From assembly GCF_000715075.1 (NCBI RefSeq), contig NC_134081.1:64359653-64423652 (forward strand): DNA of 64,000 nt, in the 5' to 3' direction. Below the pieces are notes generated by a model that did not search any database, was not told the origin of the DNA, and saw only the letters and a list, made by a program, of their open reading frames with translations. Below, piece by piece: positions 1 through 14,383 of this stretch. The position numbers and the translations under genes were made by a program. Source of the DNA: Nicotiana tabacum (Eukaryota; Streptophyta; Magnoliopsida; Solanales; Solanaceae). Position 1 is the first letter of the stretch. Every line of letters starts with the position of its first letter.

Positions 1-450
1 AACGATAGTTATCTGTTCCCTCTATTATTTTTCTGACTCTGAAGAGTTGAAGCATATACCAAGTTGGAACCTTTCGATCTTAAGGTGTTGAGGATATGTA
101 ACTGGTTCCTTATCTGGTTCTTGGCAGTAAATTTGTTAGATCATCAAAACATAAAGCAAGGTAGTTGTATCCTATCAAATGCCTTTGAAATCGTTTTTCG
201 ATTCTGGCTCTTAAGAGACGGAGAGTTGCTTTTCAAATCTATTTAAACTTTAAAGAACTCCATGAAAATGGTCAGTATGAATGAAGATGAAAATTGTATA
301 GCAAAATAAGTGATTAAGCATATTGAAGTTCTTTAACTAATATAGGTAAACACTGATTTTTCGTTTAGTTACCTATGGCCTTTAGCTTGCCTAGGTTTCT
401 AAGATAGTTCAAAGATGATAAAAAAAAAAGCACTTAATCAATATTGTTAG
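1..450. other. unassigned left flank
   Basis: This stretch shows no recognisable gene or repeat family. The only open frame is a 60-codon run without known motifs. It ends next to the candidate left boundary of the large minus-strand LTR element. GTTAG at 446-450 resembles ATTAG at 43920-43924, which would fit a 5-bp target-site duplication with one mismatch. It may be older retrotransposon or intergenic DNA. Confidence 0.4.
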
Positions 451-596
451 TGTCACACATATATATAAACAAACAACAGATTTATTTAAAGAGATAAAGA
501 GGAAGGAGGCCGGACTCAGAGTTTTAGGCCTAAAAGAAATGCTAGGCCCAACATATTTTGAACAGAAGCAGCAAGCTCCAGTGACTCAGACTCTAG

Positions 597-4203
<3,607 letters not shown>

Positions 4204-4598
4204 TATACTATATATACATCTTATATCGATATACTATATATACATCTTATATACTATATATATTCGATATTAAATATTGAATATTAAAATTTAGGTCACA
4301 ATTCTATAATAAAATTTACAAAGCATTGTCTTAGATATTATTTTTAACATCTTTTTGTCTCTAATATCTATTTAATTTTTTTTAAAAAAATATATTGGGC
4401 CCACTTAGCCCGTTTAGCCCATGGCCCGGGACCGTTTAGCCCGGGACCAAACGGTCCCGGTCCCGGACCGGTTCTTACAAAAATCCCATTTAGGCCCGGG
4501 CCCGTTTTGTCCGTTTAATTTGGGCCGGACCCGAGACCGGGCCCGAGACAGTTTGGACCGGCCCACTTGGCCTGGGACCGGCCCATTTGCCAGCCCTA
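4204..4598. mobile_element. right-hand fragment of the hAT MITE (duplicated)
   Basis: It is homologous to 951-1356 and ends in the same terminal repeat followed by GACTCTAG at 4599-4606. The left terminus is absent because the tandem duplication began inside the element, so it was not inserted by transposition. A 61-codon frame here comes from its GC-rich repeats and is not a gene. Confidence 0.85.
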
Positions 4599-4606
4599 GA
4601 CTCTAG

Positions 4607-7600
4607 GCTAAAATTTGGGACTGAGTTCTTGAGAACTCAGCAGGCCTAGTTCAGTCATATATGCAAAAGAAAAGAGAGACATTATTGATGAAACACAATA
4701 AAATATAACATTCAAGTGATATTAAGAGTATGGTAAAGCTAATTATGAGACCCAATAAGATACAAATAAAGCACTGTTGGAGTGAAGACCAAACTTCATT
4801 TATACTAATCCTAAGAGGATTAATGATGGCCAATGACTAATGGCTTAGGGTAAGACCTTATTCATGAACAAGGTATCCTTGGAGTCTCTGGCACTTCAGA
4901 GTTCACAAATATCTCAAGGACCCCGAGCAGTGCTTTTGTTAGGGAAGGAAACCTCATTCACAAACGAAATCCCACCCCGAATACCCTTAGTTACTCATAA
5001 TCATTCTTCCACAAACGTTTAAACATGAATGAGGAAATCACTCTAATAACTAACATGGTAGCAGTAGTTAGAACAAAGTTTCAAGTAATACATATTGTCA
5101 TAGAAGCTTCAAAAAATACTGTCAGCAGAGCATGAGGATATCAACTTTAATTCAAACACAAGAATGTAGGCTGCTACTGGTATTTACACTATTATTCTGG
5201 AAAATGCATCAGAACACTTGAAGGAATCAACCACAAATGTAAATAAGTAGAGGTCATAGCAGGCACCATTAGACTATTTCAAGTTTGAAATACTAAGTTG
5301 AATGAGTTAAGGAGGTAGAGCAGACATGTATCCTAACCTTTACTAACCCTACTGATAGGTCCAAACCTACATGGATCTTTGACTAAGTTCATAGTGCCCC
5401 AACAATCATCAGACCATATTCAATCAAAAGTTTACACATTAATTAAATCCTCAATTTTGCTAGATGTATGAATTAACAAACTTGTCCAAAATTTCTAAAG
5501 AGCATCAACAAAAGTACTTATGTTGGCAAGTATGTCAATCTTAACCCTAATCCAAGCTAATAACATGATCACTCACCCTTTCAAGCTCATAATCTTAGAT
5601 TCACACTAAGCTATTAAGAGTCAAGATATTCATATAAACAGAATATGGTACTCAAAACACGGTAGGCAAACATCATTGAGTTACCCCTAAGTTCATCTAT
5701 AATCACAACTAACTTATATTCCAAATTCTATATTGTTAATCCTTTCGAGATTCAGCCCCTTTTATGAGATGATACAGTTTTTAAAAAAGAAGTATGAGGT
5801 ACAAACATGAGTATCCTTTACATGGAAGACAAGCAGGAAGTCTGATAACAAACAAATGAGTGCAGAAACTTTAAAAAGAGGATACTTAGATACATATAAG
5901 AGATGTTCTTAAGGGACTGCAAGACTATAGAGCATATCAGAGAAACAAATGATATATAATCATACTAGCAGGTTCATTACAGGAGTTTAAAATATGAAAG
6001 TTTTACATATACTGAGTAGGTATGGTTCTAGTAGCAGAACAATCAATCCAAGAAGACAGGTTGAGTGTGATAGTTTAGGCATGATGAAGTTCAATTCTGA
6101 TATGTTAACGGCATAGCCAATCCAAGAGATAGTATGACACAAAGGCAACAAGTGCAACTCTTAACCAAACTTCTAAGGAGAAGTTAATAATAGAACTTAA
6201 ATTGGGCTAATAAGCAAGGTAGCAGTTGACAGAATACATATGAAAACACCAAAACATTTAAACTAACCGGAGAAACTCATTAAGACTTAGGTTAATCATT
6301 TTAGAGAAAGCATTTTGCCCAATGGAGCTCACAAGTGTATCTAAACAGACACAAACATGACAGTTAACGGAAGGATTTCAAACCTACACATAATGATGTT
6401 TTAAAGAGTTACAAGGTCAAAGATCATATTTGAAGAGAGTAGGCAACTCAACACCTAGTATGATGAGTTAAACTATAATGACAGGTTTGTATTAGACTTT
6501 TAAATGTGCACCCCAACCATAATCCAAATGTTATTAAAGTAGACAGAGTAAGCATGGATCAACAGGTGATATTTCTAATTTAATATAAGAATAGAAGACT
6601 TAGAACTTTCATCAGAAAGAGCTTAAGATCATAACAGTAGTATAACTTTGACTAAGCATATGTAGAGAATCATTAAATTCTTTAATTAACTATAGAGATT
6701 CAACAAGACCTAGATTTGTTCAATTTAGAGAAGTATTTAGCATCATTAAGTTTACAGGAAAATCGACTAACAATATTACAATTTCAAATTATCAGAGGAA
6801 ACAATTGGCTCATACATTGAAGATAATATTCAATGTTAAGGCATGATAAGCTAATAGCATATATCATTAAGCAAAGATAAACTACAAAGACAATATAGTA
6901 AGCATGATTATATTTTAAGGAGTCAAAGAAAGAGAAGGGTTATACTGACCTTCTTTTGAGCATCAAACCAAATAAATATCTTTTGTTTAGCCAAGTAGAA
7001 ACCAAAAACTCAAACTTCGCATAGTGAATTAGCTCAGAACTGGAAAGAAGAGAAAAGATTAAATCTGTGAGGGAGTCTAAGTTTTTAGTTATTTAGATTA
7101 TATATGTTATCCGTGTTAGGTGAAAGAAATTAAAGCCTCTATTTATAGTGCCTTCAAGCCTAGGGTTCCGACAGATTTGAAATATTGAGCGGAAGATGAC
7201 AATGAGTTGATGACGGTGGGGAGGGAGTAAAAAATAGTGAAGAACAGAGGGAAATGTACCAAAGTGATTTACCTAGGCACGAGGACAATCTTCGAAGACG
7301 GAAAATAATAGGATAAAATCCCAATGTCCAGAGCAATGTCCAGAGGTCACTACGTTTGACCTCTGGAAAAAGAATAACGATAATGATGCTGAAGATATGG
7401 TCATGCATGCCATGGATTTAAAAGATCACAACGGTGATGCAGATGATTTGAAGTTTCACTTTTGGGTTAGGGTTTCATATTTGAGATTTTGAATTTAAGT
7501 GATTAAAATGGTGAAATCGGCTTGATTCGCAGGTATAGGGAACGTATTGGGTGTTAGAGGGTGTGGATTTGTAACCTTGCACTGATTTGTATAAGGGTTA

Positions 7601-8576
7601 AAGATTGATAGGGGATGAGAGGTCGAGAGGCTAGAGAGGAAAAGAGGAAAGGGGGGCGGCTGGTCAATGAGGAAAATGATTAGGGTTTGGGGGTAACTAG
7701 GATGGTCTCTAAGGTTAAGAACGAGGGAAGAGATCTGGGCTGTTTGATCATTTGATCAACAACCATGATAAATCACGTATTAAAAGTTTTAAAAAAGTTT
7801 TTATGAGAAAATATGGGAACCGTTGGATATCTGCTTATCAACGGTGAAGATGAGGTTTTAGCGGGAATTAAAAGTGAAGAGAAAAATTAGAATTAATTAC
7901 GGATCGTTGATGAGTTGGATCAACGGTCCAAATTTATTTGTGCTTGTTTTGTGAGTGTGGAAGATGGGTGACGTGGCACACCGCTATTGTCTCACAAGAA
8001 GTGGCATTGATTTCCAACTTGGATGGGTCAAGTCATTTGGACTGGGTCAGATGGGGGAATTGGGCCAACTATTGGGCTTAATTTAAAAGATGGCCAATTT
8101 GTATTTAAGTGTTCAATTGCAATTGTAGCTATTTAATCTTTAACCCATTTTAAAATTAATTTAATTAAACTTAATTAATCATAATTTAATGTGATAATAA
8201 TATAATCATCAAATACTCTATATATTATTATAATTAATTAATAATTTATTAAAATATCTTATTTCTCAAATTATGACATTAATTTTGGATTCTTTGAAAT
8301 AGTAGGCTAGTTAATTAATAATTAAGGAATAACATGTTAAATTAATTATAAAACTTTTGTAACTAATATACATGTTACTTTAATAGTCTCAAAAATAGTA
8401 AGGGTACTATATTTTACAATTTTGTAATACCAAATTATTAATATCAACACTATTAATTACTAATTTATATAAAAATAGATATTGTTGATTAGAAAATATT
8501 TTCAACACATCTGTTGTAAATTATTAAGTATAAATAAATTAATTTTAAAAGGGAGAGCCAAAATTGATCGTCAACA
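4607..8576 (-). repeat. left (3') long LTR of the LARD-like element, main part
   Basis: On the minus strand it begins TGTTGACGATC at 8576 and runs to the MITE site at 4607; the rest lies at 451-596. It aligns with 36508-39990 plus 43335-43919 throughout. Small frames (for example minus 7160-7408) lie upstream of the TATA box and are only shared because the copies are homologous. The outermost part (7900-8576) is very AT-rich. Confidence 0.7.
7139..7147 (-). promoter_or_regulatory. TATA box of the long LTR
   Basis: TATAAATAG on the minus strand lies about 1.4 kb from the LTR start at 8576, which would make U3 about 1.4 kb. A donor-like GTCAGT follows at about 6943-6950 (minus strand). The duplication at 3897 means this locus carries two identical minus-strand promoters in series. 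Confidence 0.6.
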
Positions 8577-8801
8577 ACTGCTCCTCTTTGACCAGAGACG
8601 ATAAAAGAGTTTTCGGGCAAAGAAATTAAACCAAGACAAATTTTGTCCCGACTTCATGCATGTTGCAGGAAAAACATATGGATTTGAGAGAAATTATGAA
8701 TTGTAGGACTAAGAAAAAATTATAGAAGATTTCATAAGGAATATTTTGGGAAATCAGGGCTAAATTCTGGCTTTGAATCTCCTATATAACTTGGGCTTAA
8801 C
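8577..8801 (-). other. LARD internal segment with polypurine tract
   Basis: Bases 8577-8590 are the complement of CAAAGAGGAGCAGT, a plausible polypurine tract directly upstream of the minus-strand 3' LTR. The rest has no coding frame. It is contiguous with 35024-36507 once element 1 and its TTAAC duplication are removed. Confidence 0.55.
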
Positions 8802-9689
8802 TGTGATGATCCAAAATGTCATCTTTAAAGTTAATGATTAATTATGTATTCTAAGACATCTAAAAGCACTATTTATCATTACTCGACTTGCGTGCGTAGT
8901 TCGTAAAATTTTTTGGAAAGCTTTTATGTGAAAAATAGATTAAAATGTGAATTAGAGATTTAAAGCCCAACTGAGTTGACTTTGGTCAATATTTTGAGCA
9001 AACGGACTCGGATCAGTGTTTTAACAGTTCTGGTAGGTCCGTATCATGATTTGGGTCTTGGGCGTATGTCCGAAATCAAATTCCGAGGTCCCTAGTCTAA
9101 GATATGGAATTTTGATAAAAAGGAATTAAAGTTTAAGTTCAAATAGTGACCGGATGTCAAATTATGTACAAATGACCCCATAATAGAATTTTGATGATTC
9201 CAATAGCTCTGTATGGTGATTTTGAACTTAGGAGCGTGATCAGAATTTTCTTTGGAAGTCCGTAGTGAAATTAGGCTTGAAATGGCTAAAATAAGAATTT
9301 AAAATTTGGAAGTTTGATCACAGAGTTGACTTTTTGATATCGGGGTCAGAATTTAGTTCCGAAAATTTTCATAGCTCCGTTATGTCATTTATGACTTGTG
9401 TGCATAATTTGAGGTAAATCGGACTTGATTTGATAGGTTTCGACATCGAATGTAGAAGTTGGAAATTCTAAGTTTTATTGAGCTTGCATTGGAGCATGAT
9501 TCATGATTTTAGCGTTGTTTGATGTGATTTGAGGTTTCAAATAAGTTTGTATGATGTTTTAGGACTTGTTGGTGTATTTGGTTGAGGTCCCGAGGGCCTC
9601 GGGCGAGTTTCGGATGGTTAACGGATAAAAAATGAGACTTAAACAACTACTGCAAAAAGCTGCTGCAATTTTTCTTCTGCTGAGCAATC

Positions 9690-9965
9690 GAGCCGAGGAT
9701 CGAAGGCAGGTTCGAGAGCCATAATCGAAGGGCATGCTTGAGAGCCATGATCGAAGGCAAGGCTCGAGGGCCATGATTGAAGGCCACTGATCTAAGGCTA
9801 AAGATCGATTCCATGAACGAGGCCATGATCGAAGTCCCAGGCTCAATGCCATAATCGATGCCATGACCGAAGGCCCCAGCTCGAGCCTGTGATCGAAGAC
9901 ACGATCGATGCCTAGACTCGAGGGCCATGATCGAAGCCATGATCGAGGCCCAGTTCCGAAGGCTG
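9690..9965 (+). repeat. promoter-proximal degenerate array, GATCGAAG/GGCTCGAG type
   Basis: A short motif of the kind GGCTCGAGGGCCATGATCGAA recurs with variation more than ten times and ends about 15 bases before the TATA box. Long minus-strand frames seen here come from the periodicity and are not genes. The 3' LTR has a differently composed array at the same position (28338-28615). Confidence 0.75.
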
Positions 9966-9977
9966 CCTGGGCAGATT

Positions 9978-9985
9978 TATAAAAG
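9978..9985 (+). promoter_or_regulatory. TATA box of the element 1 5' LTR
   Basis: TATAAAAG within 'gcagatttataaaagagggg', conserved in the 3' LTR at 28627-28634. Transcription would start roughly 25-35 bases downstream. The donor-like GGGTAAGT lies about 94 bases after the box. Confidence 0.65.
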
Positions 9986-10070
9986 AGGGGATTTCGTCCA
10001 TTTGCCATTTTTGACGAACTTGAGCTTGAGCAGAAGCGATTTTTGACAGATTTTCAAGGAACAATATTTG

Positions 10071-10076
10071 GGTAAG
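10071..10076 (+). promoter_or_regulatory. splice-donor-like site in LTR leader
   Basis: G/GTAAGT lies about 94 bases downstream of the TATA box. It is conserved in the element 1 3' LTR (28721-28726) and in the minus-strand solo LTR of the same family (around 31370). A second GAGGTAAGT follows at about 10480. Use as a splice site is inferred only. Confidence 0.4.
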
Positions 10077-10921
10077 TGTTTCTAACTCGAATTTGGTCTA
10101 TATACACGAATATATCATTGTTTTCACCATTTAATTGGTGTATCAAGATTGAAATTTTGAAAAACTTTTAGAAATCTCATAGAAACGAATTTTTGAGATT
10201 TCTGTGTCGATTCGGAATCGGATTTGAGTGAAACTGGTATGGTTAGACTCGTAATTGAATGAATTTTCAGATTTTATAAGTTTTGCCGGATTCTAAGACG
10301 TGGGCCCCACATGCGATGTTTGAGCTAATTTTGAATTTTATTGAAAAATATAGTATATTCTTATGAAATTGATTTCTATAATTTTTGTTGACTGTATCAA
10401 ATTAATTATAACTAGATACGAGTCGATCGGAGTCGGAAAATCGAGGAAAAAACATACTACTTTGTTAAATTGGATCAAGTCGAGGTAAGTGACTTGTCTA
10501 ATATTGTGTGGGGGAAATTTCACCTAGGATTGGTATTAATTATAATGTGATGAAATTCGTGTACACGAGGTGGCGGGTGTGTACACGGACTAAATATGAA
10601 GGATTATGTTTTTAAATTATGAAGATCACTGTTGCATATTAATTAAATTATTAAATCTTGTTATATTCTCCATCATTTATTTGATTTGTATACTTTAAAT
10701 TTGCTTGACCTTTTCATGCTAATTGTTTTACCTGTTTAGTTGAAACTTGGTTTCTTTATTCTGTGCATTATTTGAAATTGATTTTATTTAATTTAAATAT
10801 TATTAATAAGAAGTATTTGACATTTTAAATTTGGTATTGAAGCAACGTATTAAAGATTTTGAAATATTATTTTGCTGAATTATTTATTTCTAAATATTTG
10901 TGTAAGATTTTCGTACTCATT

Positions 10922-11280
10922 GTGATGGAGCCGTGAGCTCTTTATTGTGAAAAAATATTATTGATGACTTATTTTGGCATGAGCCGTGAGTTCTTTATTG
11001 TGGAAAACATTGTTGTTGAATTATGTTGGCAAGTTAAATTATTGAGCACTTGAGGTGCAAATTGTGATATATTGTGATATTGATACGCATGCGGTGGTAT
11101 AAGGTCTGGGTATTGAAACGCATGCGGTGAGATAAGGATGGCTTGATTCGCGTGGTTAGTAGGGGGAACTACTAGAAGTTATGCGGTGTGATAAGGATGG
11201 CTAAAACGCGGGATGCTATTTCGAAAAAAATATTTTCTTTAAAATAAAATGTGAAGGCTCCCGCGGTGAGATAAGGAAAT
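10922..11280 (+). repeat. U5 array of two short modules
   Basis: The module GAGCCGTGAGYTCTTTATTG occurs twice here and three times in the 3' LTR (33787-33910). The module around GCGGTGNGATAAGG occurs four times. The arrays lie between the donor-like and acceptor-like motifs. The copy-number difference between LTRs of one element shows change after insertion. Confidence 0.7.
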
Positions 11281-12218
11281 GAGATATTGTGAATTTATTT
11301 ATGATTTGGGACTACGAGGCGGTACCTCGTGAGTGCCCTTGTTGATATTGATTTATGGCCATATTTGCCTTTTATTATTTGTTGTGATTTTCATAAAGTT
11401 AAAGGGAATTATGTTTTGATTCCACGAGATATTATTTGCCATTATTATATGTAATTAAATGGTGACATTCTACTTGATTCATTTCCATTGTCATTTTATT
11501 TTATTATATTGTTAAACATTTTACCATGCAATTATTATTTTTCAGTAGGGCGTGACCTGACCTCGTCACTACTCTACAGAGGTTAGGCTTGGCACTTACT
11601 GGTACCTCTGTGGTGTACTCATACTACGCTTCTGCACATCTTTTTTGTTACACCCTATATTTTCGTATGTAAAAATGCGTCGTAAGCAAACTAATGTAGG
11701 ACAAAAAAATGAGATAATATTTAAAAGTATATAAAGTAAGTTAATCATGTTACCTCTGAGGTTACAAATATTGAAGATCATGAACAACAAGTACAAAGAG
11801 GGTTGGACAGTTCAGAAGCTAAAGCAATTAAATAAAACAATGTTTCATCGAAAGTCGACAAGTTGGGAATGTTATAACATGTACCTTTGGGGTGAGACTA
11901 GGGTGATTAACATGATAAAGAGATTATGTTATGATTTATATTAGTTGTATTACATCCGTGTGTTATGTTTTTAAGTCAAGCGAGTTGTGGAACAAAAGTC
12001 GATGAAAGTCATCACAAGTTACATTCATAAGTTTTACTGAAACTTTGGGTCAAATGTAACTACAATTTTCTCCCAATATACTTAGAGTTATGGTGTGTTC
12101 CACCCATCAAATTAAAGATCTATGAGTCTATTTTCCAACGCATTAAACCATTTGTCAATACGACATCGGAGTAGAGAGATATGTGCATTTTTGCGATACT
12201 GCGCAAGCTGCTAGGTGA

Positions 12219-12241
12219 CAAGTAGGTGTGTCACCTACTTG
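12219..12241. promoter_or_regulatory. perfect inverted repeat upstream of LTR promoter
   Basis: CAAGTAGGTG-TGT-CACCTACTTG has 10-bp perfect arms and a 3-base centre, about 75 bases before the likely TATA region. It is unchanged in the 3' LTR (20002-20024). It could be a binding site for a dimeric regulator or an RNA hairpin; there is no direct evidence for either. Confidence 0.5.
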
Positions 12242-13311
12242 CTTAAATGAAAGCCCAAAAATGGGCCATTTCGGGTCGTCCAAAGAGGCCTTTTAAGGGC
12301 CTATTTTCTTCATATATTAGACTTAAAATAGAGCATAATAACCAGACATAAGCTCTGCAAAGAATCCTCCCAAAAATTTCCCACAAACCCTAATTGATTT
12401 TCTCTCCCTTTCAAGTTCCAATTGGAGGTAAAACTTAGAGTTTGAAGAACCAAGATAGGAGCTGAGTTATCCAACAAATAAGGTGAGTTTACTGCTCTCT
12501 TTCATCCATTTTTTCTTCTGTAAATTCATGGTAAGTCGTTCTATACTTGTAAGAACTCACGGGATGGTGATCGGAAGCCGTGAGTTCGAGTTATTTCACT
12601 TGTAGCGGACTGTTTTGTGGACTGTTTTGTGTTGCTGTTGGGCTGCGTGTTTTATTACTATTTTGTGGAGTTTTGGAGGAGGAAGGGGGTTTATAAACAC
12701 CATATAAATGTAGGGTGGTTGGCTGGTCGTTCGTCATAACATTTTTGGGTTGTTTGACACTACTACGGTGGTCGTTTTGTGTACGAAGAGATTGGGGTGT
12801 GTTGGGCTGTTTTGTAGTATTTGATGGTGTATATAGGGCTGGAAAATGATGTATATATGTTGTTATTGTTCTGTCCTTGTATTGTTGGTGTTATCTTGAA
12901 GTTGGAGGAAGGGCATATTATAGGGGAGATGCTGCCCGTTTTAATACAAAATAGGTTTGTCGTTCGTTGTGCGATAGTTGTACCTTTCGTAACTTAACGA
13001 TAGTATTATTATCATTCTTGTAGATTAAGGTGCGAAGAGGTGAGTTCAACTTGGTGATTGAAAAGATTGTGATAAGGTATGTTAAGGCTAAGCCTTCCTT
13101 CATTTTGGCATGATCTCGTAGCTACATGTGTTAGTAATGAGACAAAAGAGAAGTTCATATTCATGAATTTATTCACACTATTCTAGTCTCATAAGTTACA
13201 ATATTATTCCTTATCGAGACTCTATATTCAATTTTAGTATTGTCTTCTTTCAGTCAAGAGAGCAGCAAGCCTATATATACAGTATTACAGTATTTTCATT
13301 ACCATCGAGCT

Positions 13312-13505
13312 ATAATCGATGGGCAGGCCCCTATTGGGCAACCTCTGATCAGATGGAAAGTTATATACCGAGCCTACTGTGGCCGAGCGCCTATGAGCGA
13401 GCCCAGCATGGTCGAGATACATAGCCTAGTATGGCCGAGCGCCTATAAGCGAGCCTACTATGGCAGAGCAGTTATATATACCGAGCCTTATAAGGCCGTA
13501 CAATT
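13312..13505 (+). repeat. GGCCGAGCGCC array in element 2 U5
   Basis: Four to five degenerate copies of a unit of about 30 bases containing TATGGCCGAGCGCCTATAAG and CGAGCCTAC. Also present at 21108-21293 in the 3' LTR. A 94-codon frame over it is a by-product of the periodicity. Confidence 0.7.
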
Positions 13506-14176
13506 ATTTTACTTACTATATTGAAGGAGTTGAGTCAGTATCAGCAGGTAAGTATATCTCCAGATCATCTTTGACTCCCAGTTAATTTCAGTTATCATAT
13601 TATCAGTTCAGTTTCAGATTTCAGTTATTTTATTGCCTTACATACTCGGTACATTATTTCGTACTGACGTCCCTTTTTGGGGGCGCTGCATTTCATGCGT
13701 GCAGGTTCAGACAGACAGACGGGTAGACCTCCTCAGTAGGTGTTTTCCGAGTTCCGCCTGATCAGTAAGCTCCACGTCTTTCGGAGTTGCCAGGACTAGA
13801 GTTTTGTGTACATCTTATGTATATCTGTATATATGTTATGGGTAGGTCGGGGCCCTGTTCCGATCGCAGTACATCTATCAGTAGAGGCTTGTAGGCATAT
13901 CCTGTTGGTTAGTGCAGTATGTTGGGTTTGTATAAATTGGTGGTTTGTCAGCTGTAGTAGCTATGACGGCCTTGTCGGCCTAGCTTTATATTGATATTTA
14001 GTTAGTGCTAGTTTCCATTCAGTTTTATATTTTGCTTCGCAAATTGTCTTGCAAGGTGGCCCCATGGCCAAAGTATGACATTATGTGTTCAGAGTCCCTT
14101 AGTCGCAATTTGGTACGCCAGGTTAGGTGAGGCACGGGGTGCTTGTCTCGCTCCTAGGTTCGGGGCGTGACAAACT

Positions 14177-14188
14177 TGGTATCAGAGC
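14177..14188 (+). promoter_or_regulatory. primer binding site, element 2 (tRNA-iMet)
   Basis: TGGTATCAGAGC starts 5 bases after the LTR end. It is complementary to the 3' end of plant initiator-Met tRNA, the usual primer of this clade. The following leader (14189-14383) resembles the leader of element 3 on the minus strand (about 60553-60657). Confidence 0.9.
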
Positions 14189-14383
14189 AGTTCTGTCCTA
14201 GGGAGTCTACAAGCCGTGTCTAGTAGGGTCTTGTTTATAGATGTGTTGTGCACCACATTATATAAGCAAGGAACTACAGGGCATTTAGGAGTTGGTTACA
14301 CTTCTTTGAAATCTAAATCGTGCTATAGAACTGAGTTATAGGAAATTTGAATTAAACTTATGTGTTGGTGTTTGCATGCACAG

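Larger units (their letters stand above)
4204..7431. repeat. tandem segmental duplication, unit 2
   Basis: Second copy of the 951-4190 segment. It includes the right part of the hAT MITE (4204-4598) and its flanking GACTCTAG (4599-4606). Beyond 7431 the sequence continues into the rest of the LTR, with no break against the right LTR copy (39408 onward), so this unit holds the ancestral junction. Confidence 0.85.
8802..11645 (+). repeat. Element 1 5' LTR, first part
   Basis: Contains in order: a U3 block with GTTGACTTTTTGATATCGG, a GATCGAAGGC-type array (9690-9965), TATAAAAG, donor-like GGGTAAGT (10071) and GAGGTAAGT (about 10480), two GCCGTGAGYTC modules and four GCGGTGNGATAAGG-type modules (10922-11280). 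Element 2 is inserted at 11645 within a T run. The LTR resumes at 21962. Confidence 0.9.
11646..14172 (+). repeat. Element 2 5' LTR
   Basis: It starts TGTTACACCC and ends GTGACA (2527 bp). Notable parts: a perfect 10-bp-arm palindrome (12219-12241), a weak TATATTA at 12313-12319, a CT-rich leader-like stretch, donor-like AAG/GTGAGT (GT at 12483-12484), a GGCCGAGCGCC array (13312-13505), GCAG/GTAAGT (about 13543) and acceptor-like TTTCATGCGTGCAG ending at 13704. Small frames here repeat identically in the 3' LTR and carry no recognisable domain. Confidence 0.95.

Noticed and set aside
64..246. 60-codon frame in the left flank
   Set aside because: It has no domain and no supporting context, and its length is unremarkable in AT-rich DNA.
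9559..10008. 149- and 97-codon minus-strand frames
   Set aside because: They are repeats of a short WPSIMA-like unit produced by the GATCGAAG array in the LTR; the same happens at 28285-28747.
14177..14188. TGGTATCAGAGC as part of a tRNA gene
   Set aside because: Only the 3'-end complement is present next to each LTR, with no cloverleaf or A/B boxes; it is a primer binding site.
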